This document shows positions 36,571 to 45,764 of a stretch of 64,000 nucleotides of DNA, piece after piece. The first letter of the stretch is position 1; each line of letters begins with the position of its first letter. Location of the stretch: NCBI GenBank assembly GCA_002374095.1, contig DFKY01000003.1, positions 49,045 to 113,044 of the forward strand, written 5' to 3'. The position numbers were made by a program, and so were the translations under genes. The notes below the pieces were generated by a model. The model had not been told where the DNA came from, searched no databases, and saw only the letters and a program-made list of their open reading frames with translations. This DNA is from Lachnospiraceae bacterium UBA3633 (GTDB taxonomy: Bacteria > Bacillota > Clostridia > Lachnospirales > Lachnospiraceae).

Positions 36571-37853
36571 ACAATCTCACCAACTAAATCATAACCTTTA
36601 GTCTTTGTAATCAAGGCATTTACAAAGCTACCTGATAACAATAATTCTTTTGACTTCACATACACTTTATCATCTATATCGCGTGCATTAAAATACGGCC
36701 TTACAATATATGTATCTTTTTTTGTGGTATCTCTACCTTCAACTATTGAATTATATACTATACCTATCCTATCTTTATTTTTCTTTTCTACAATTTTCTT
36801 TTGTACATCAAGTATAGCCTTTTTTCTTTTTTTCTTTATATCTTCAGATACTTGGCCACCATACTCATATGATTTTGATAGTCTTTCTCTGCTATAGCAA
36901 AAAACTCCAAGTTTATCAAATTCAGCATCTTTTACAAAGTCAAGTAATTCTCTAAATTCTTTCTCTCCTTCTCCAGGAAAACCAACCATAAGTGTAGTTC
37001 TTATAACTATATCTGGAATTTCAGATCTAAGTTTTTTAATCTTTTCGACTATATCTGCCCGTGTTGTATGGCGATTCATCATTTTTAGTATGTTGTCATT
37101 TATATGCTGTATCGGCATATCAATATAAGGCAAAACTTTTTTATTATTTTTTATAAGATTCACTACTTTGTCATCCACTTCTTCAGGATAACAGTAAAGT
37201 AGCCTTATCCACTCTATGCCACTTATTTTTGATATAGCATCCACAAGATCTACTATAGGTCTATCTTTCACACGAAACTTTTCATCTTTAAGATCAAAAC
37301 CATAATGTAAAGTGTCTTGGCTAACTATGGAAAGCTCTTTAACGCCAGATTTTGCAAGTTTTTTTGCTTCAAATATAACGCTATATGGCTTTGCGCTTTT
37401 ATACCTGCCTCTTAAATACGGGATTATACAGTAAGAACAATACTTATCGCAACCATCAGAAACTTTTATAGAAGAAGAAAATGATAGGATATCACTCACC
37501 CTATCATTATACACACTTAAACCATCTATGTATTTGCCTGTAGGTAAAAATGCATCTACATCTTTAAATATGTCGTCATACTCATGAGTCTTCTCATTTT
37601 CTGTCACAAGACATCCTAAGACAAAAACTTTTTTAATAATTTTTTTTCTTTTTAGATTTACAAAATGCTTTATATGATTGATGCTTTCAGTTTTAGCATC
37701 AAGTATAAAACTGCATGTGTTAATTATAACAACATCTGCATCATCTTCTGTCAATGCAATACCAAAATCATACTTATCAACAAATCTTTTAAGTATCTTT
37801 TCAGAATCTACAGTATTTTTATCACAACCGAGAGATACAAAAAGAACTTTCAT
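36567..37853 (-). CDS. rimO: Ribosomal protein S12 methylthiotransferase
   Basis: Radical SAM enzyme that methylthiolates Asp in ribosomal protein S12. 428 residues. The N-terminal MTTase domain starts VSLGCDKNTVDSE and keeps its cluster Cys (also NTCSFI and LGCLV). The radical SAM triad is CDKYCSYCIIPYLRG near residue 135, and the TRAM-like C-terminus follows. The -SLGCDKN- start and S12-type context separate it from MiaB. It lies between rpoZ and pgsA, a common Clostridia order. Confidence 0.96.
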   Translation of the reverse strand: MKVLFVSLGCDKNTVDSEKILKRFVDKYDFGIALTEDDADVVIINTCSFILDAKTESINHIKHFVNLKRKKIIKKVFVLGCLVTENEKTHEYDDIFKDVDAFLPTGKYIDGLSVYNDRVSDILSFSSSIKVSDGCDKYCSYCIIPYLRGRYKSAKPYSVIFEAKKLAKSGVKELSIVSQDTLHYGFDLKDEKFRVKDRPIVDLVDAISKISGIEWIRLLYCYPEEVDDKVVNLIKNNKKVLPYIDMPIQHINDNILKMMNRHTTRADIVEKIKKLRSEIPDIVIRTTLMVGFPGEGEKEFRELLDFVKDAEFDKLGVFCYSRERLSKSYEYGGQVSEDIKKKRKKAILDVQKKIVEKKNKDRIGIVYNSIVEGRDTTKKDTYIVRPYFNARDIDDKVYVKSKELLLSGSFVNALITKTKGYDLVGEIV

Positions 37854-37855
37854 AA

Positions 37856-38086
37856 TTAATCCCTATTGTCAGGCTTAATCTTAACTAGTTTATTTTCAAT
37901 CTCTTCTATTGCAACTGTAAGCGGATTTCTTCCACTCTCAACTCTTTCATCTTTCTCATCCACAAGCTGGCGAGCACGTTTTGCTGCTGCTATAATCATA
38001 GTATACTTGCTTTTCACTTTCTCATTATCATTATGCACGCTTTCATTGATTGTATCAATTAATTTTTGTGCTGATGGTTCAAACAT
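37856..38086 (-). CDS. rpoZ: RNA polymerase omega subunit
   Basis: 76 residues. SKYTMIIAAAKRARQLVDE and NPLTVAIEEIENKLV match RpoZ. It overlaps the gmk stop by 8 bases and precedes rimO by 2, the common gmk-rpoZ pairing. Confidence 0.96.
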   Translation of the reverse strand: MFEPSAQKLIDTINESVHNDNEKVKSKYTMIIAAAKRARQLVDEKDERVESGRNPLTVAIEEIENKLVKIKPDNRD

Positions 38087-38708
38087 TTTGTTCCTCCCTT
38101 ATATCACTTACTATCTTGTCAAGTATCTTCATTGATTCTATATTTTTACTTTTGTCATATGTACCATTTACAATCTTCTGCATGTCTTTTATTGAATCTT
38201 CAAGATCATCATTGACTAATATATAGTCATAGTGTTTTGCATACTCTGCATCAATTATTGCCTGCTGTATTCTTTTCTTTATCTGTGATTCGTCATCTCT
38301 TTTTCTATTGATAAGTCGCTCTTTTTGTACTTTCGCACTTTTGGGCAAAAAGAATACAAGCACAGCTTCATCATATACCTTCTTAACTTTCAAAGCACCT
38401 TGCATCTCTATCTCAAGTATCACATTGATTCCTGCATTTAACTTTTCTATCACGAAACTTTTTGGAGTACCATAGAAATTGCCCACATACTCCGCATACT
38501 CAAGAAAATCCCCTCCGTCTATCCTCTTTTTAAAGTCATCTCGGCTTATAAAAAAATAGTCAACCCCATCTACTTCGCTGCCTCGTCTTTCTCTTGTAGT
38601 TGCAGATATTGATAGTACATAATTATCAAATTTTTCTACAAGTGCTTTTGCAACTGTTCCCTTACCAGCAGCAGAAAGTCCTGATATTACAAGAAGTTTT
38701 CCTTGCAT
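38079..38708 (-). CDS. gmk: Guanylate kinase
   Basis: 209 residues from the ATG giving MQGKLLVISG. GMP is phosphorylated to GDP. The P-loop reads SGLSAAGKGT where most Gmk proteins have SGPSGAGKST; the Lys is kept. TTRERRGSEVDGVDYFF and the lid and GMP-binding residues (FLEYAEYVGNFYGTP) are normal. An alternative TTG start lies 12 bases upstream. A terminator of the preceding lipoprotein gene lies about 25 bases before the start. Confidence 0.97.
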   Translation of the reverse strand: MQGKLLVISGLSAAGKGTVAKALVEKFDNYVLSISATTRERRGSEVDGVDYFFISRDDFKKRIDGGDFLEYAEYVGNFYGTPKSFVIEKLNAGINVILEIEMQGALKVKKVYDEAVLVFFLPKSAKVQKERLINRKRDDESQIKKRIQQAIIDAEYAKHYDYILVNDDLEDSIKDMQKIVNGTYDKSKNIESMKILDKIVSDIREEQNV

Positions 38709-38732
38709 CAAAATACCCAAATCCCAAACATG

Positions 38733-38761
38733 AATAAAAACACAAGCCCACCTAAGGGCTT
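38733..38761 (-). terminator. Terminator upstream of gmk
   Basis: Stem AAGCCC / GGGCTT with a 6-base loop and GTGTTTTT on the minus strand, downstream of the broken flavodoxin gene. Confidence 0.82.
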
Positions 38762-38800
38762 AAGTAATTAATATTATTATAAAATAGTTTGCTTAGATAG

Positions 38801-39004
38801 TCAAGTAAAACAAGCAGATATTGAACTATATAATACAAGTATTTTAGGATCTGATGACGGGATACTTGTCGTAGTTTCTGACTCTTCAGTATTTACTTGT
38901 GAACTATCGATGTTATTATTTGCAGCCACTGTTTCTTTTGTACCACATCCAAGTGATATAGAAAATAAAGCTAATGTAAGTATTACTATCACTAATTTTT
39001 CCAT
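38801..39004 (-). pseudogene. Truncated flavodoxin lipoprotein
   Basis: 67 residues. A good GGAG site, a lipoprotein signal with lipobox SLGC (Cys 20), then a Ser/Thr/Asn-rich linker. The reading frame continues PKILVLYSSIS, which matches the first strand of flavodoxins (KILVxYxS), but stops at a TGA about 8 residues later; only about 40 bases separate this from the terminator, so the rest of the flavodoxin is missing. Lipoprotein flavodoxins commonly neighbour aldo-keto reductases, as here. I read it as a deletion remnant; a functional short lipoprotein is less likely. Confidence 0.7.
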
Positions 39005-39017
39005 TTTTTCTCCTCTT

Positions 39018-39872
39018 TTAGTCAGCTGGTGTAAATTGACTTAGATTTTTTTCTTGTTCGTCAAGTGTCATAGTAAAATATCTTTGATTCTTGTCAAGTG
39101 CTCTTATCCTACTCATCTCATCGCTAGTAAGCTCAAAGTCAAATATATTGAAGTTTTCTTTCATATGCTCTCTATTGGTGGTTTTAGGGAAGACAATATT
39201 GCCTTCTTGTATATGCCATCTCAATATGATTTGCACATTTGACTTATTGTACTTCTTTGCCAGTTCAGTAAATATATTTTCATTGATAAGAGTTTTGTCG
39301 CCATGACCTATTGGATACCAACTTTCTAATTTTGTTCCATACTTTTTAACTCTCTTTTTAAGATCATTTTGTTGATAATATGGATGACACTCTACTTGTA
39401 TTACAGCTGGAGCAACAGTTGCCATACCCAATACTTCTTCAAGCCTTTCTGATTCAAAATTGCTAAGACCTATGCTTTTTACTCTTCCATCTTTTACTGC
39501 CTTTTCCATATCTTTATATGCACCAATATAATCACCAAATTGTTGGTGAAGAAGAAGCAAATCTATATAGTTAGTATCAAGTCTTTTAAGCATCTTATCT
39601 ATAGCATCACTTGTCTTTCCTTCTCCATACTCACTTGGCCATAGTTTTGAAGTAATCCATATTTCTTTTCTATCTATACCGCTTTTCTTTATGCCACTTG
39701 CTACTGATCTCTCATTTTGATAGGCATGAGCTGTATCAATATGCCTTATGCCCATTTTAATTGCTTCGCACACAGCATTTTCCGTCTCTTTTCCTTCTGG
39801 CACTTGGAAAACTCCAAGTCCAAATTGTGGTATTTCCAATCCATTATTAAGCTTTACATATGTTTGATCCAT
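39018..39872 (-). CDS. Aldo/keto reductase
   Basis: 284-residue NADPH-dependent reductase with the AKR fold. Catalytic residues are visible: Asp and Tyr in DTAHAYQNE near 47, Lys in ITSKLWPSEYG, His in LLLLHQQFGDY. The cofactor segment SIGLSNFE and the C-terminal PKTTNREHMKENF are normal. It lies 13 bases upstream of the broken flavodoxin gene and diverges from a LysR regulator, so it is a likely target of that regulator. Substrate unknown. The start lacks a Shine-Dalgarno and follows a run of seven A. Confidence 0.94.
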   Translation of the reverse strand: MDQTYVKLNNGLEIPQFGLGVFQVPEGKETENAVCEAIKMGIRHIDTAHAYQNERSVASGIKKSGIDRKEIWITSKLWPSEYGEGKTSDAIDKMLKRLDTNYIDLLLLHQQFGDYIGAYKDMEKAVKDGRVKSIGLSNFESERLEEVLGMATVAPAVIQVECHPYYQQNDLKKRVKKYGTKLESWYPIGHGDKTLINENIFTELAKKYNKSNVQIILRWHIQEGNIVFPKTTNREHMKENFNIFDFELTSDEMSRIRALDKNQRYFTMTLDEQEKNLSQFTPAD

Positions 39873-39975
39873 TTTTTTGTTTACATAATATAATTATCTA
39901 CATGATAAAACTATAATTTATTATGCTTTCTCCTTTCAAAGTTTTTGTATTTGTAACCTTATATTAACACATTTC

Positions 39976-40004
39976 TTGACTAATGTATAATAATAATTTA
40001 TAAT
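39976..40004 (+). promoter_or_regulatory. Promoter of the second LysR gene
   Basis: -35 TTGACT (39976-39981), 17-base spacer, -10 TATAAT (39999-40004); ATG 36 bases further. Confidence 0.78.
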
Positions 40005-40039
40005 AATACTATAAAAAATATTTATATATTTGAGGAATT

Positions 40040-40867
40040 ATGATAAGTTTAAATTCAATTGCATTTTTAATAGCATTTAGCGAGCATAAAACTTTACTTA
40101 AAACCGCAGAAGCAATGCACATAAGCCAGCCTGCTTTAACTATTATGATGCGAAAAATCGAGCAAGAACTTGGTGTCAAAATCTTCGAAAGAAATAAAAA
40201 CAAGCTATCTCTCAATGACAACGGGCTATATTTTGTATCTCTATCAAAAAACTTAATAAAACAATATAATGAAATTGTCAACAAGCTAATGATATATGAC
40301 AAGTCTCATTCAATAATCCGTGTAGGCATGTCTGCGATAGCACCAAGTTTATATTTTTTGCCAAGAATTGAAAAAACTCACAATGTCAATATCGTAAGTA
40401 GCATTGAAAGCGAAGATACTCTTATTAGAAAAATCAAAGACAAATCATATGACTTCATATTCACGACAAATAGAGTCAATATTAATAACTTCATATGCAA
40501 AAAAATGTTTTCAGAAAACTTATACTTTTTCTTGCACAAAACTCATCCTCTCGCAAATAAAAAATCCATTTCTTTTAAAGAAATGGATGGTGAAAGTCTA
40601 CTTATGAATAGAGAAGTCGGTTTTTGGGATAAAATTGTTCGTGAAAATATGCCAAATTCCAATTTTATTCTACAAGATAATCTAGATAACTTACGAATTC
40701 TTATAGACAATTCAAATGTCTCTGCTTTCACTTCAAGCATCTCTATTAGAGAAAGAATTGTCCCAAGCCGAGTTGCTATAGAAATCAAAGACAAAATTGC
40801 ATCTGTCGATTTCTACTTAATATACAATAAAAATACTGATAAAAAACTTATCAAAATATTCTTTTAA
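40040..40867 (+). CDS. LysR-family transcriptional regulator
   Basis: 275 residues, slightly short for the family. The N-terminal helix-turn-helix is clear (LIAFSEHKTLLKTAEAMHISQPALTIMMRKIEQ), followed by a substrate-binding domain that ends early (FYLIYNKNTDKKLIKIFF). A GAGG site precedes the ATG. It is divergent from the aldo-keto reductase and flavodoxin remnant, the usual LysR arrangement. It ends 5 bases before a strongly folded element. Confidence 0.9.
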   Translation: MISLNSIAFLIAFSEHKTLLKTAEAMHISQPALTIMMRKIEQELGVKIFERNKNKLSLNDNGLYFVSLSKNLIKQYNEIVNKLMIYDKSHSIIRVGMSAIAPSLYFLPRIEKTHNVNIVSSIESEDTLIRKIKDKSYDFIFTTNRVNINNFICKKMFSENLYFFLHKTHPLANKKSISFKEMDGESLLMNREVGFWDKIVRENMPNSNFILQDNLDNLRILIDNSNVSAFTSSISIRERIVPSRVAIEIKDKIASVDFYLIYNKNTDKKLIKIFF

Positions 40868-40872
40868 TAAAG

Positions 40873-40979
40873 GGAACCTCTAAAAGGGAGCATTTTTGAA
40901 AGCTTGCTTTCAGAAAATGCGACGCATTTAAGGTTCCGACTGGGCACACACTCGAAAAACGAAGTTTTTCGAGGTGCCC
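40873..40979. repeat. Compact multi-hairpin palindromic element
   Basis: An outer inverted repeat GGAACCT (40873-40879) / AGGTTCC (40931-40937) encloses a nearly perfect 31-base hairpin (40890-40920, GCATTTT...AAAATGC). Directly after it, GGGCAC (40942-40947) / GTGCCC (40974-40979) encloses a perfect 9-bp hairpin (40951-40973, CTCGAAAAA / TTTTTCGAG). It may be a mobile palindromic repeat, a folded RNA, or a double terminator between the convergent LysR and TIR genes. No coding potential. The remaining 150 bases to the TIR gene contain TGTGCCCA (41102-41109), complementary to TGGGCACA at 40941, and otherwise nothing recognised. Confidence 0.75.
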
Positions 40980-41128
40980 TAAAGATATAAGACTTAAACA
41001 TCAGAAAGTATCCGCTTAAAAAATACATTCCTATATTTTACAATAATTCTATTGGCTTAAAATTTAAAATATAGAGTTATCTTTTACATCATCTTTCCGT
41101 CTGTGCCCACCGTATTTTCACGATACTT

Positions 41129-43825
41129 TTAGCTAGTTATATCGATTGTTTTTTTACCAATAACATTGCCTTTTTCATCATATACAATTAAAGTAAATTT
41201 GCCTTGCTTCCCATATGCTGGTTTATTGTAATACCACCAAACTGTTCCACCACCACCTTCAAAGCAATCCCAGTCAAAACTACCAGGACTTTTAGACCCA
41301 TTAGGATATATCCCTGTAAATTTAATCTTCGTAGATGCTCCAGGCTCTCCACCTTTTAATGTTATATGAAAACACCATTTCTTAAATTTTGATATAGAAG
41401 ATAATGAAGTTACTCCATCATCTTCCTTATCATTTGCTATAATATCTGCTTTCCATGCATAAAATTCTTTGAACAATTGTTTAGTATCCTTATAGTTTAA
41501 TTCCTTAAGTTCTTTCAGATATTCATGTGCTTTTTGCCTATTAAATGAACCATTTGCATTGTAATTAACCAGAGCAAATTTATATTTAGCTAATTTGATT
41601 AATTCATCAGTATCTTTATACTTTTCACATCTTCTAAAGACTTCTATTGCCCTAGCATAATTATAATTTGACATAAGATCTTTCCCATAGTAATAGCAGA
41701 TATCATTGAATAAGCTGTCACTACCATCTTGTGATATAGGGTTTGTGTGGTATTCATATGCCCTAGCATAATCACCACTATTATAGTAATCTTCTGCCTC
41801 TTTATAAAATAAATCAGTCCTCACAGCATCAAAAGATGTAGATTTCCAATATGGCTTTAAAACTTCTTCTGCTTTTTTGTATTCTTTTTTTTCTATTAAT
41901 TCGTTTATCCATGCGAGTCCAACCTCTATTATCTTATCATTAGCATCTTTATAATTCTTTATAGCACTATAATTACTATAAGATTCTGCATATTGTTTTT
42001 CTTCATACTGTTGCAAAGCCAATGTATATTGAGAGTCAAGCGCTTTATCTACTGAATCTTTATATCCTTTGATTTCAGTAAAAATCGATAGTGCTTTTTG
42101 ATAATTTCCTGCCTCATATTCACTTATTGCTGTATTATACTTATACTCTGGAACGATAACTTTATGTACAATTATTGATAACACGATAATTACTGCCATT
42201 GAAGATGCAGTGACCACTATCAATCGCTTAATTCTTTTTTGTCTAAGTTCAAATTTTTTCTTTAATTCAACAATTTGTGATTTACAACAAGATAATTTAT
42301 CTTCAGAATCTTTGTACTTTATAATTGAAGCAAACATATCTAATGCTTTTTCAAAGCTTCTAATTCTTCTTGACAAATTAAGCATTCTTGAATCTAATAA
42401 AGCACAAGCTTTAGTGTATATATCTTCTTGCTTACATATTTCTGATTGCAGGAGGCTATATTCATATTTTTCATTAGCATCTTTATAATTGCCCAGTGTT
42501 TTAAATAAATCCGCAGCATTTTTATAGTCAGTTTCATCATCAGCCGAATCCATTATTGAATATGCTTTAACATAGTCATTTTCTAGTATTTTCTCTTTAT
42601 TTCTTTTATTAATATTATCTATATAAATCAAAAGCTCATTTTTAAGTGATGAATTTGCATATTTTACTGCTTTCTGATAATTATTGCTATTCTCAAATGA
42701 ATTTTCGCAGTTGTTTAAATCTTCCTTGCTTGCCACATGTAATTCAACTAATAGTTTGCCAAGATAAGCCTCTGCATTCTTTGGGTTTATATCTAATGCT
42801 CTTTCTAAATATTCATTAGCATTATCCCACTCTCTATCTTCAATAAAAATATAGGCGCGTTCAATAAGTGAATTTGCATTTGCACCTCCATAGTCAGGCG
42901 ATTCATCTCTTATTAGCTGTCTATCATTATTAGTCACTATTTTTCTTATGCCCCTTATGAGATCCTGCATAAACCCAAGTTTACTCATATCTTGAGCTTG
43001 GAGATGTGAAAACTCTTCTGGCAAATCATAAGGATCCATATCCCTATATGCTGGGATTAATATCTTCTTGCCACCACTCTTTTTTACAAGTGTAAGATAC
43101 CTGCTCCATTCATTCTTGACCCATACCGCATTAAAATACTCAGGTCTTGTACCAAGTACTACCATTACTTTGCTGCTTTGAAGTGCAGCAAATATATATG
43201 GCTCATACGCAGTCCCTAATTTATCTTCAAGTGTAATACGAGCAAAAAATACTTTAAAACCTTCTTCTACCAGTTGATGGTATAATTCATTTGCAAGAAC
43301 ACTATCTGGCGTTCGACGACCATTATTATCCATCTCTTTATAGCATATAAATACATCAAATGGCTCTTCTTTTTGTGATATCGCAAGTATTCCTTTCTGT
43401 ATATCATTAATAACTTTTGCTTCTTTTTCGTATAGTTCTTTTTGCATGCTATCAGCATACTCAATCGCTGATTTATAATTGTCATCATCAAATATTGATG
43501 TAAATTGTGCTCTATTTACAGTTGGCACTCTTTTATGAGTCGCTGGGTCTTCTACATACTCTATACCATATTGGCATAGAACAAGTGACCAGTATGCTTC
43601 TGCATCTGTTGTATCCTCATTTAATATCTGCTCATAAATTGCTGCTGCTTTATCAAACTCATTATTTCTCCTAAAATGATTTGCTCTATCATAAAGGTTT
43701 GCTTTCTTGTCATCATCAATTCGTGGCAGAGTCTGTTTTGTTCCACATGAATCACATACTCCAACTGTTGCGCCTTCAGCAAACTCTATTGTCCCTCCAC
43801 ACATTTTACATTTGAATATTGACAT
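41129..43825 (-). CDS. Zinc-ribbon, TIR and TPR membrane-spanning protein
   Basis: 898 residues. In order: zinc ribbon (CKMC near 6, CDSC near 24); TPR-like helices (40-140); a TIR domain (about 155-300) with FDVFICYKEMD and the late NEWSRYL block, Glu 239 being the likely catalytic Glu of NADase-type TIRs; more TPR repeats (310-530); one transmembrane helix (about 534-557); another TPR block (565-790); and a C-terminal beta domain (810-898) rich in Trp and Gly. The topology implied is TIR inside, second TPR block and beta domain outside. Third gene of the SPFH operon, preceded by a G9 tract in the Shine-Dalgarno position. TIR domains often make signalling nucleotides or deplete NAD; that is inference here. 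Confidence 0.88.
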   Translation of the reverse strand: MSIFKCKMCGGTIEFAEGATVGVCDSCGTKQTLPRIDDDKKANLYDRANHFRRNNEFDKAAAIYEQILNEDTTDAEAYWSLVLCQYGIEYVEDPATHKRVPTVNRAQFTSIFDDDNYKSAIEYADSMQKELYEKEAKVINDIQKGILAISQKEEPFDVFICYKEMDNNGRRTPDSVLANELYHQLVEEGFKVFFARITLEDKLGTAYEPYIFAALQSSKVMVVLGTRPEYFNAVWVKNEWSRYLTLVKKSGGKKILIPAYRDMDPYDLPEEFSHLQAQDMSKLGFMQDLIRGIRKIVTNNDRQLIRDESPDYGGANANSLIERAYIFIEDREWDNANEYLERALDINPKNAEAYLGKLLVELHVASKEDLNNCENSFENSNNYQKAVKYANSSLKNELLIYIDNINKRNKEKILENDYVKAYSIMDSADDETDYKNAADLFKTLGNYKDANEKYEYSLLQSEICKQEDIYTKACALLDSRMLNLSRRIRSFEKALDMFASIIKYKDSEDKLSCCKSQIVELKKKFELRQKRIKRLIVVTASSMAVIIVLSIIVHKVIVPEYKYNTAISEYEAGNYQKALSIFTEIKGYKDSVDKALDSQYTLALQQYEEKQYAESYSNYSAIKNYKDANDKIIEVGLAWINELIEKKEYKKAEEVLKPYWKSTSFDAVRTDLFYKEAEDYYNSGDYARAYEYHTNPISQDGSDSLFNDICYYYGKDLMSNYNYARAIEVFRRCEKYKDTDELIKLAKYKFALVNYNANGSFNRQKAHEYLKELKELNYKDTKQLFKEFYAWKADIIANDKEDDGVTSLSSISKFKKWCFHITLKGGEPGASTKIKFTGIYPNGSKSPGSFDWDCFEGGGGTVWWYYNKPAYGKQGKFTLIVYDEKGNVIGKKTIDITS

Positions 43826-43833
43826 TTGTTATG

Positions 43834-43842
43834 CCCCCCCCC
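43834..43842 (-). repeat. G9 homopolymer in the ribosome-binding position of the TIR gene
   Basis: Nine consecutive G on the minus strand, the first being the last base of the stop codon of the upstream gene, end 8 bases before the TIR ATG. No other Shine-Dalgarno is present. Slippage would change translation spacing without changing any protein. Confidence 0.85.
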
Positions 43843-44546
43843 TATTTCAGACATTTACATGCCGTATTCCTTTCACTAACCAAAATAATTATCTCATTCG
43901 CAATTTCTTTCGCTTTACTAATATCATCAGCATTTACTGCAGATAAAAGTTCGTCCATTTTAACGGTAATTTTTGCTTCAACTACTGAAAAAGTTTCATC
44001 TGACATTGGATCAGAATATCTTATTGCTTCATATACTTTTTTGCATTCAGATCTAATTTCATCATTTTTAGCGCGCACAACTAAATTTTCTGCTTTAGCA
44101 ACTGTATTTTTAACAAATGATGTTTTTACTTTCACTTTCTCATCAATATTATTTACAACATCTAATGCCCATACTGCTTTAACAACTGCTATAGCATTAA
44201 AAGCAAATATTACAATACATATAATGGCAGTAGTCCATGCTCGACAATTTGGAATAAGCATCAACACTACACCTACAACAAGCATAGTAACTAATGCAGA
44301 CCAACTTACAGTAATCAGCGAAAGGTTTAAAAACATTTTACTAGAATTCTCCGCCTTAAAAGCGAAATATGTACATATCAGATTACCAACAAAAGTAGCA
44401 ACAATAAACACAAACGAAATCCAAAATCGCTTATCATAATTAATAACAAATCCTGGTATTATAGGTCTAACAAGAAATACAATGCAGCACCATGCTACAA
44501 GCAAGATTCCCCATATTAATGCATAAAATTTAAAATTTTTTATCAT
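43842..44546 (-). CDS. Four-helix membrane protein of the SPFH-TIR operon
   Basis: I do not recognise a named family. 234 residues: four hydrophobic segments (about residues 7-28, 42-63, 74-97, 105-127) and a C-terminal helical cytoplasmic domain of about 105 residues with many Lys, Glu and Ala (VKNTVAKAENLVVRAKNDEI). It lies 16 bases after the SPFH gene and 16 bases before the TIR gene. The position and topology suggest a membrane scaffold or channel working with the other two proteins; this is inference only. It ends CLK followed by TAG, whose last base begins the G9 tract. Confidence 0.8.
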   Translation of the reverse strand: MIKNFKFYALIWGILLVAWCCIVFLVRPIIPGFVINYDKRFWISFVFIVATFVGNLICTYFAFKAENSSKMFLNLSLITVSWSALVTMLVVGVVLMLIPNCRAWTTAIICIVIFAFNAIAVVKAVWALDVVNNIDEKVKVKTSFVKNTVAKAENLVVRAKNDEIRSECKKVYEAIRYSDPMSDETFSVVEAKITVKMDELLSAVNADDISKAKEIANEIIILVSERNTACKCLK

Positions 44547-44562
44547 TTATACTATTCCTCCA

Positions 44563-45723
44563 TTAACTCATTATTTCAGAAAGTAATTTTGCTTTCATCT
44601 GATTGAATTCTTCTTCACTAATAACACCTGCTTCTTTCATTGTAGATAGTTTTTCAACTTTCAGTTTAAAACTATCCATATCATTTGATGGGTTATCAAT
44701 ATTCGATTCTACAGATTGTCCAGATTGTGTTGATTGTGTCGCTCCATTCATAGCATTATTGACTGCCCCACCAACAACACCACCTATAGCACCACCAACA
44801 CCAGCCATAGTTCCAAGCCCAACCCCCATATTGGTAAATTGTCCAACAGCCTCATTTTCAGCAACCTTTTCTGCCACATCAAAACCTCTCTCTTGTTGAT
44901 ATGTATAACCTTCTTGTAATCGTTTTGTTGCTTTAGCCTTTGAATCAATTACTATTTTTTTCGCTTCGGTTTCTGCTTTTATTACATCAGTTTGCTGGCG
45001 AAGTTTTGCCTCGGCTATATCAGCATATTGTCGAAAATGAAGTTCTTTAAACTTCTCATACTGTCTATCTCCATCAGGTTTTACAATATTAGTAATAAAA
45101 AATCTCTCAAGCGTGATGCCATAATCCTCAAAATCTTTAGTCAAAAGTTTCTTCAAGTTATCAGAAAACAATGTTAAATTTTCATCTATTTCAAAAATAT
45201 TAATTGAATTTGTCTTTATTACTTGCGCAATGTATGTCTTTAATCTCATCATTAAAAACGCTCTAAAAAATGTAACTAGTTTTTCTTTGCCAAGAAAATT
45301 TTCTGTGCCAACTAATTTTATAAGCAGTTTACGGCTATCGCAAACACGAAGTGACATTTCTCCTGATGCACCTATAGCAAGTGGAAAACCATATTGTGGA
45401 TCAATATATTGCACCTTGCTATCTGTTCCCCACTTAATGGCCATCTGCTCGGTCTTATTTACATAATATACTTCTGCGTGAAATGGTGTTTTACTCCCTG
45501 TCGCAAGATTAAGAACTTTACCAATCATTGGTATATTCTCAGTCTCAAGTGTATATCTTCCCGGCCCAAATAAATCAAGAGCTTGTCCATTCATGAAAAA
45601 TATCGCTTCTTGCGATTCATGAACTATTAGTTGTGTAAGAGTATTAAAATCTTCTTTTGGATATTTCCAAATAAAAGTACTATTGTCTCCTTCGTATTTT
45701 ATTACATCTGCAATTTGTGACAT
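44563..45723 (-). CDS. SPFH-domain protein with SHOCT tail
   Basis: 386 residues. Residues 1-240 form an SPFH (stomatin/prohibitin) domain of the virion-core-protein/YdjI type (AIFFMNGQALDLFGPGRYTL, then a long helix). After a coiled coil (ADIAEAKLRQQTDVIKAETEAK) comes a Gly-rich segment near residues 300-325 and a C-terminal SHOCT domain (MKEAGVISEEEFNQMKAKLL). There is no transmembrane helix. Bacterial members respond to membrane stress and organise membrane regions. A GGAGG site precedes the ATG, which follows a leader with a terminator. First gene of the operon. Confidence 0.9.
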   Translation of the reverse strand: MSQIADVIKYEGDNSTFIWKYPKEDFNTLTQLIVHESQEAIFFMNGQALDLFGPGRYTLETENIPMIGKVLNLATGSKTPFHAEVYYVNKTEQMAIKWGTDSKVQYIDPQYGFPLAIGASGEMSLRVCDSRKLLIKLVGTENFLGKEKLVTFFRAFLMMRLKTYIAQVIKTNSINIFEIDENLTLFSDNLKKLLTKDFEDYGITLERFFITNIVKPDGDRQYEKFKELHFRQYADIAEAKLRQQTDVIKAETEAKKIVIDSKAKATKRLQEGYTYQQERGFDVAEKVAENEAVGQFTNMGVGLGTMAGVGGAIGGVVGGAVNNAMNGATQSTQSGQSVESNIDNPSNDMDSFKLKVEKLSTMKEAGVISEEEFNQMKAKLLSEIMS

Positions 45724-45764
45724 TTAGATATCTCCTCCCAACATATTTGTTCTTTATTTTTCCC

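Noticed and set aside
38801..38803. TGA of the truncated flavodoxin as a selenocysteine codon
   Set aside because: Flavodoxins do not use Sec at this place, the following frame is short and has no stem-loop of the right form.
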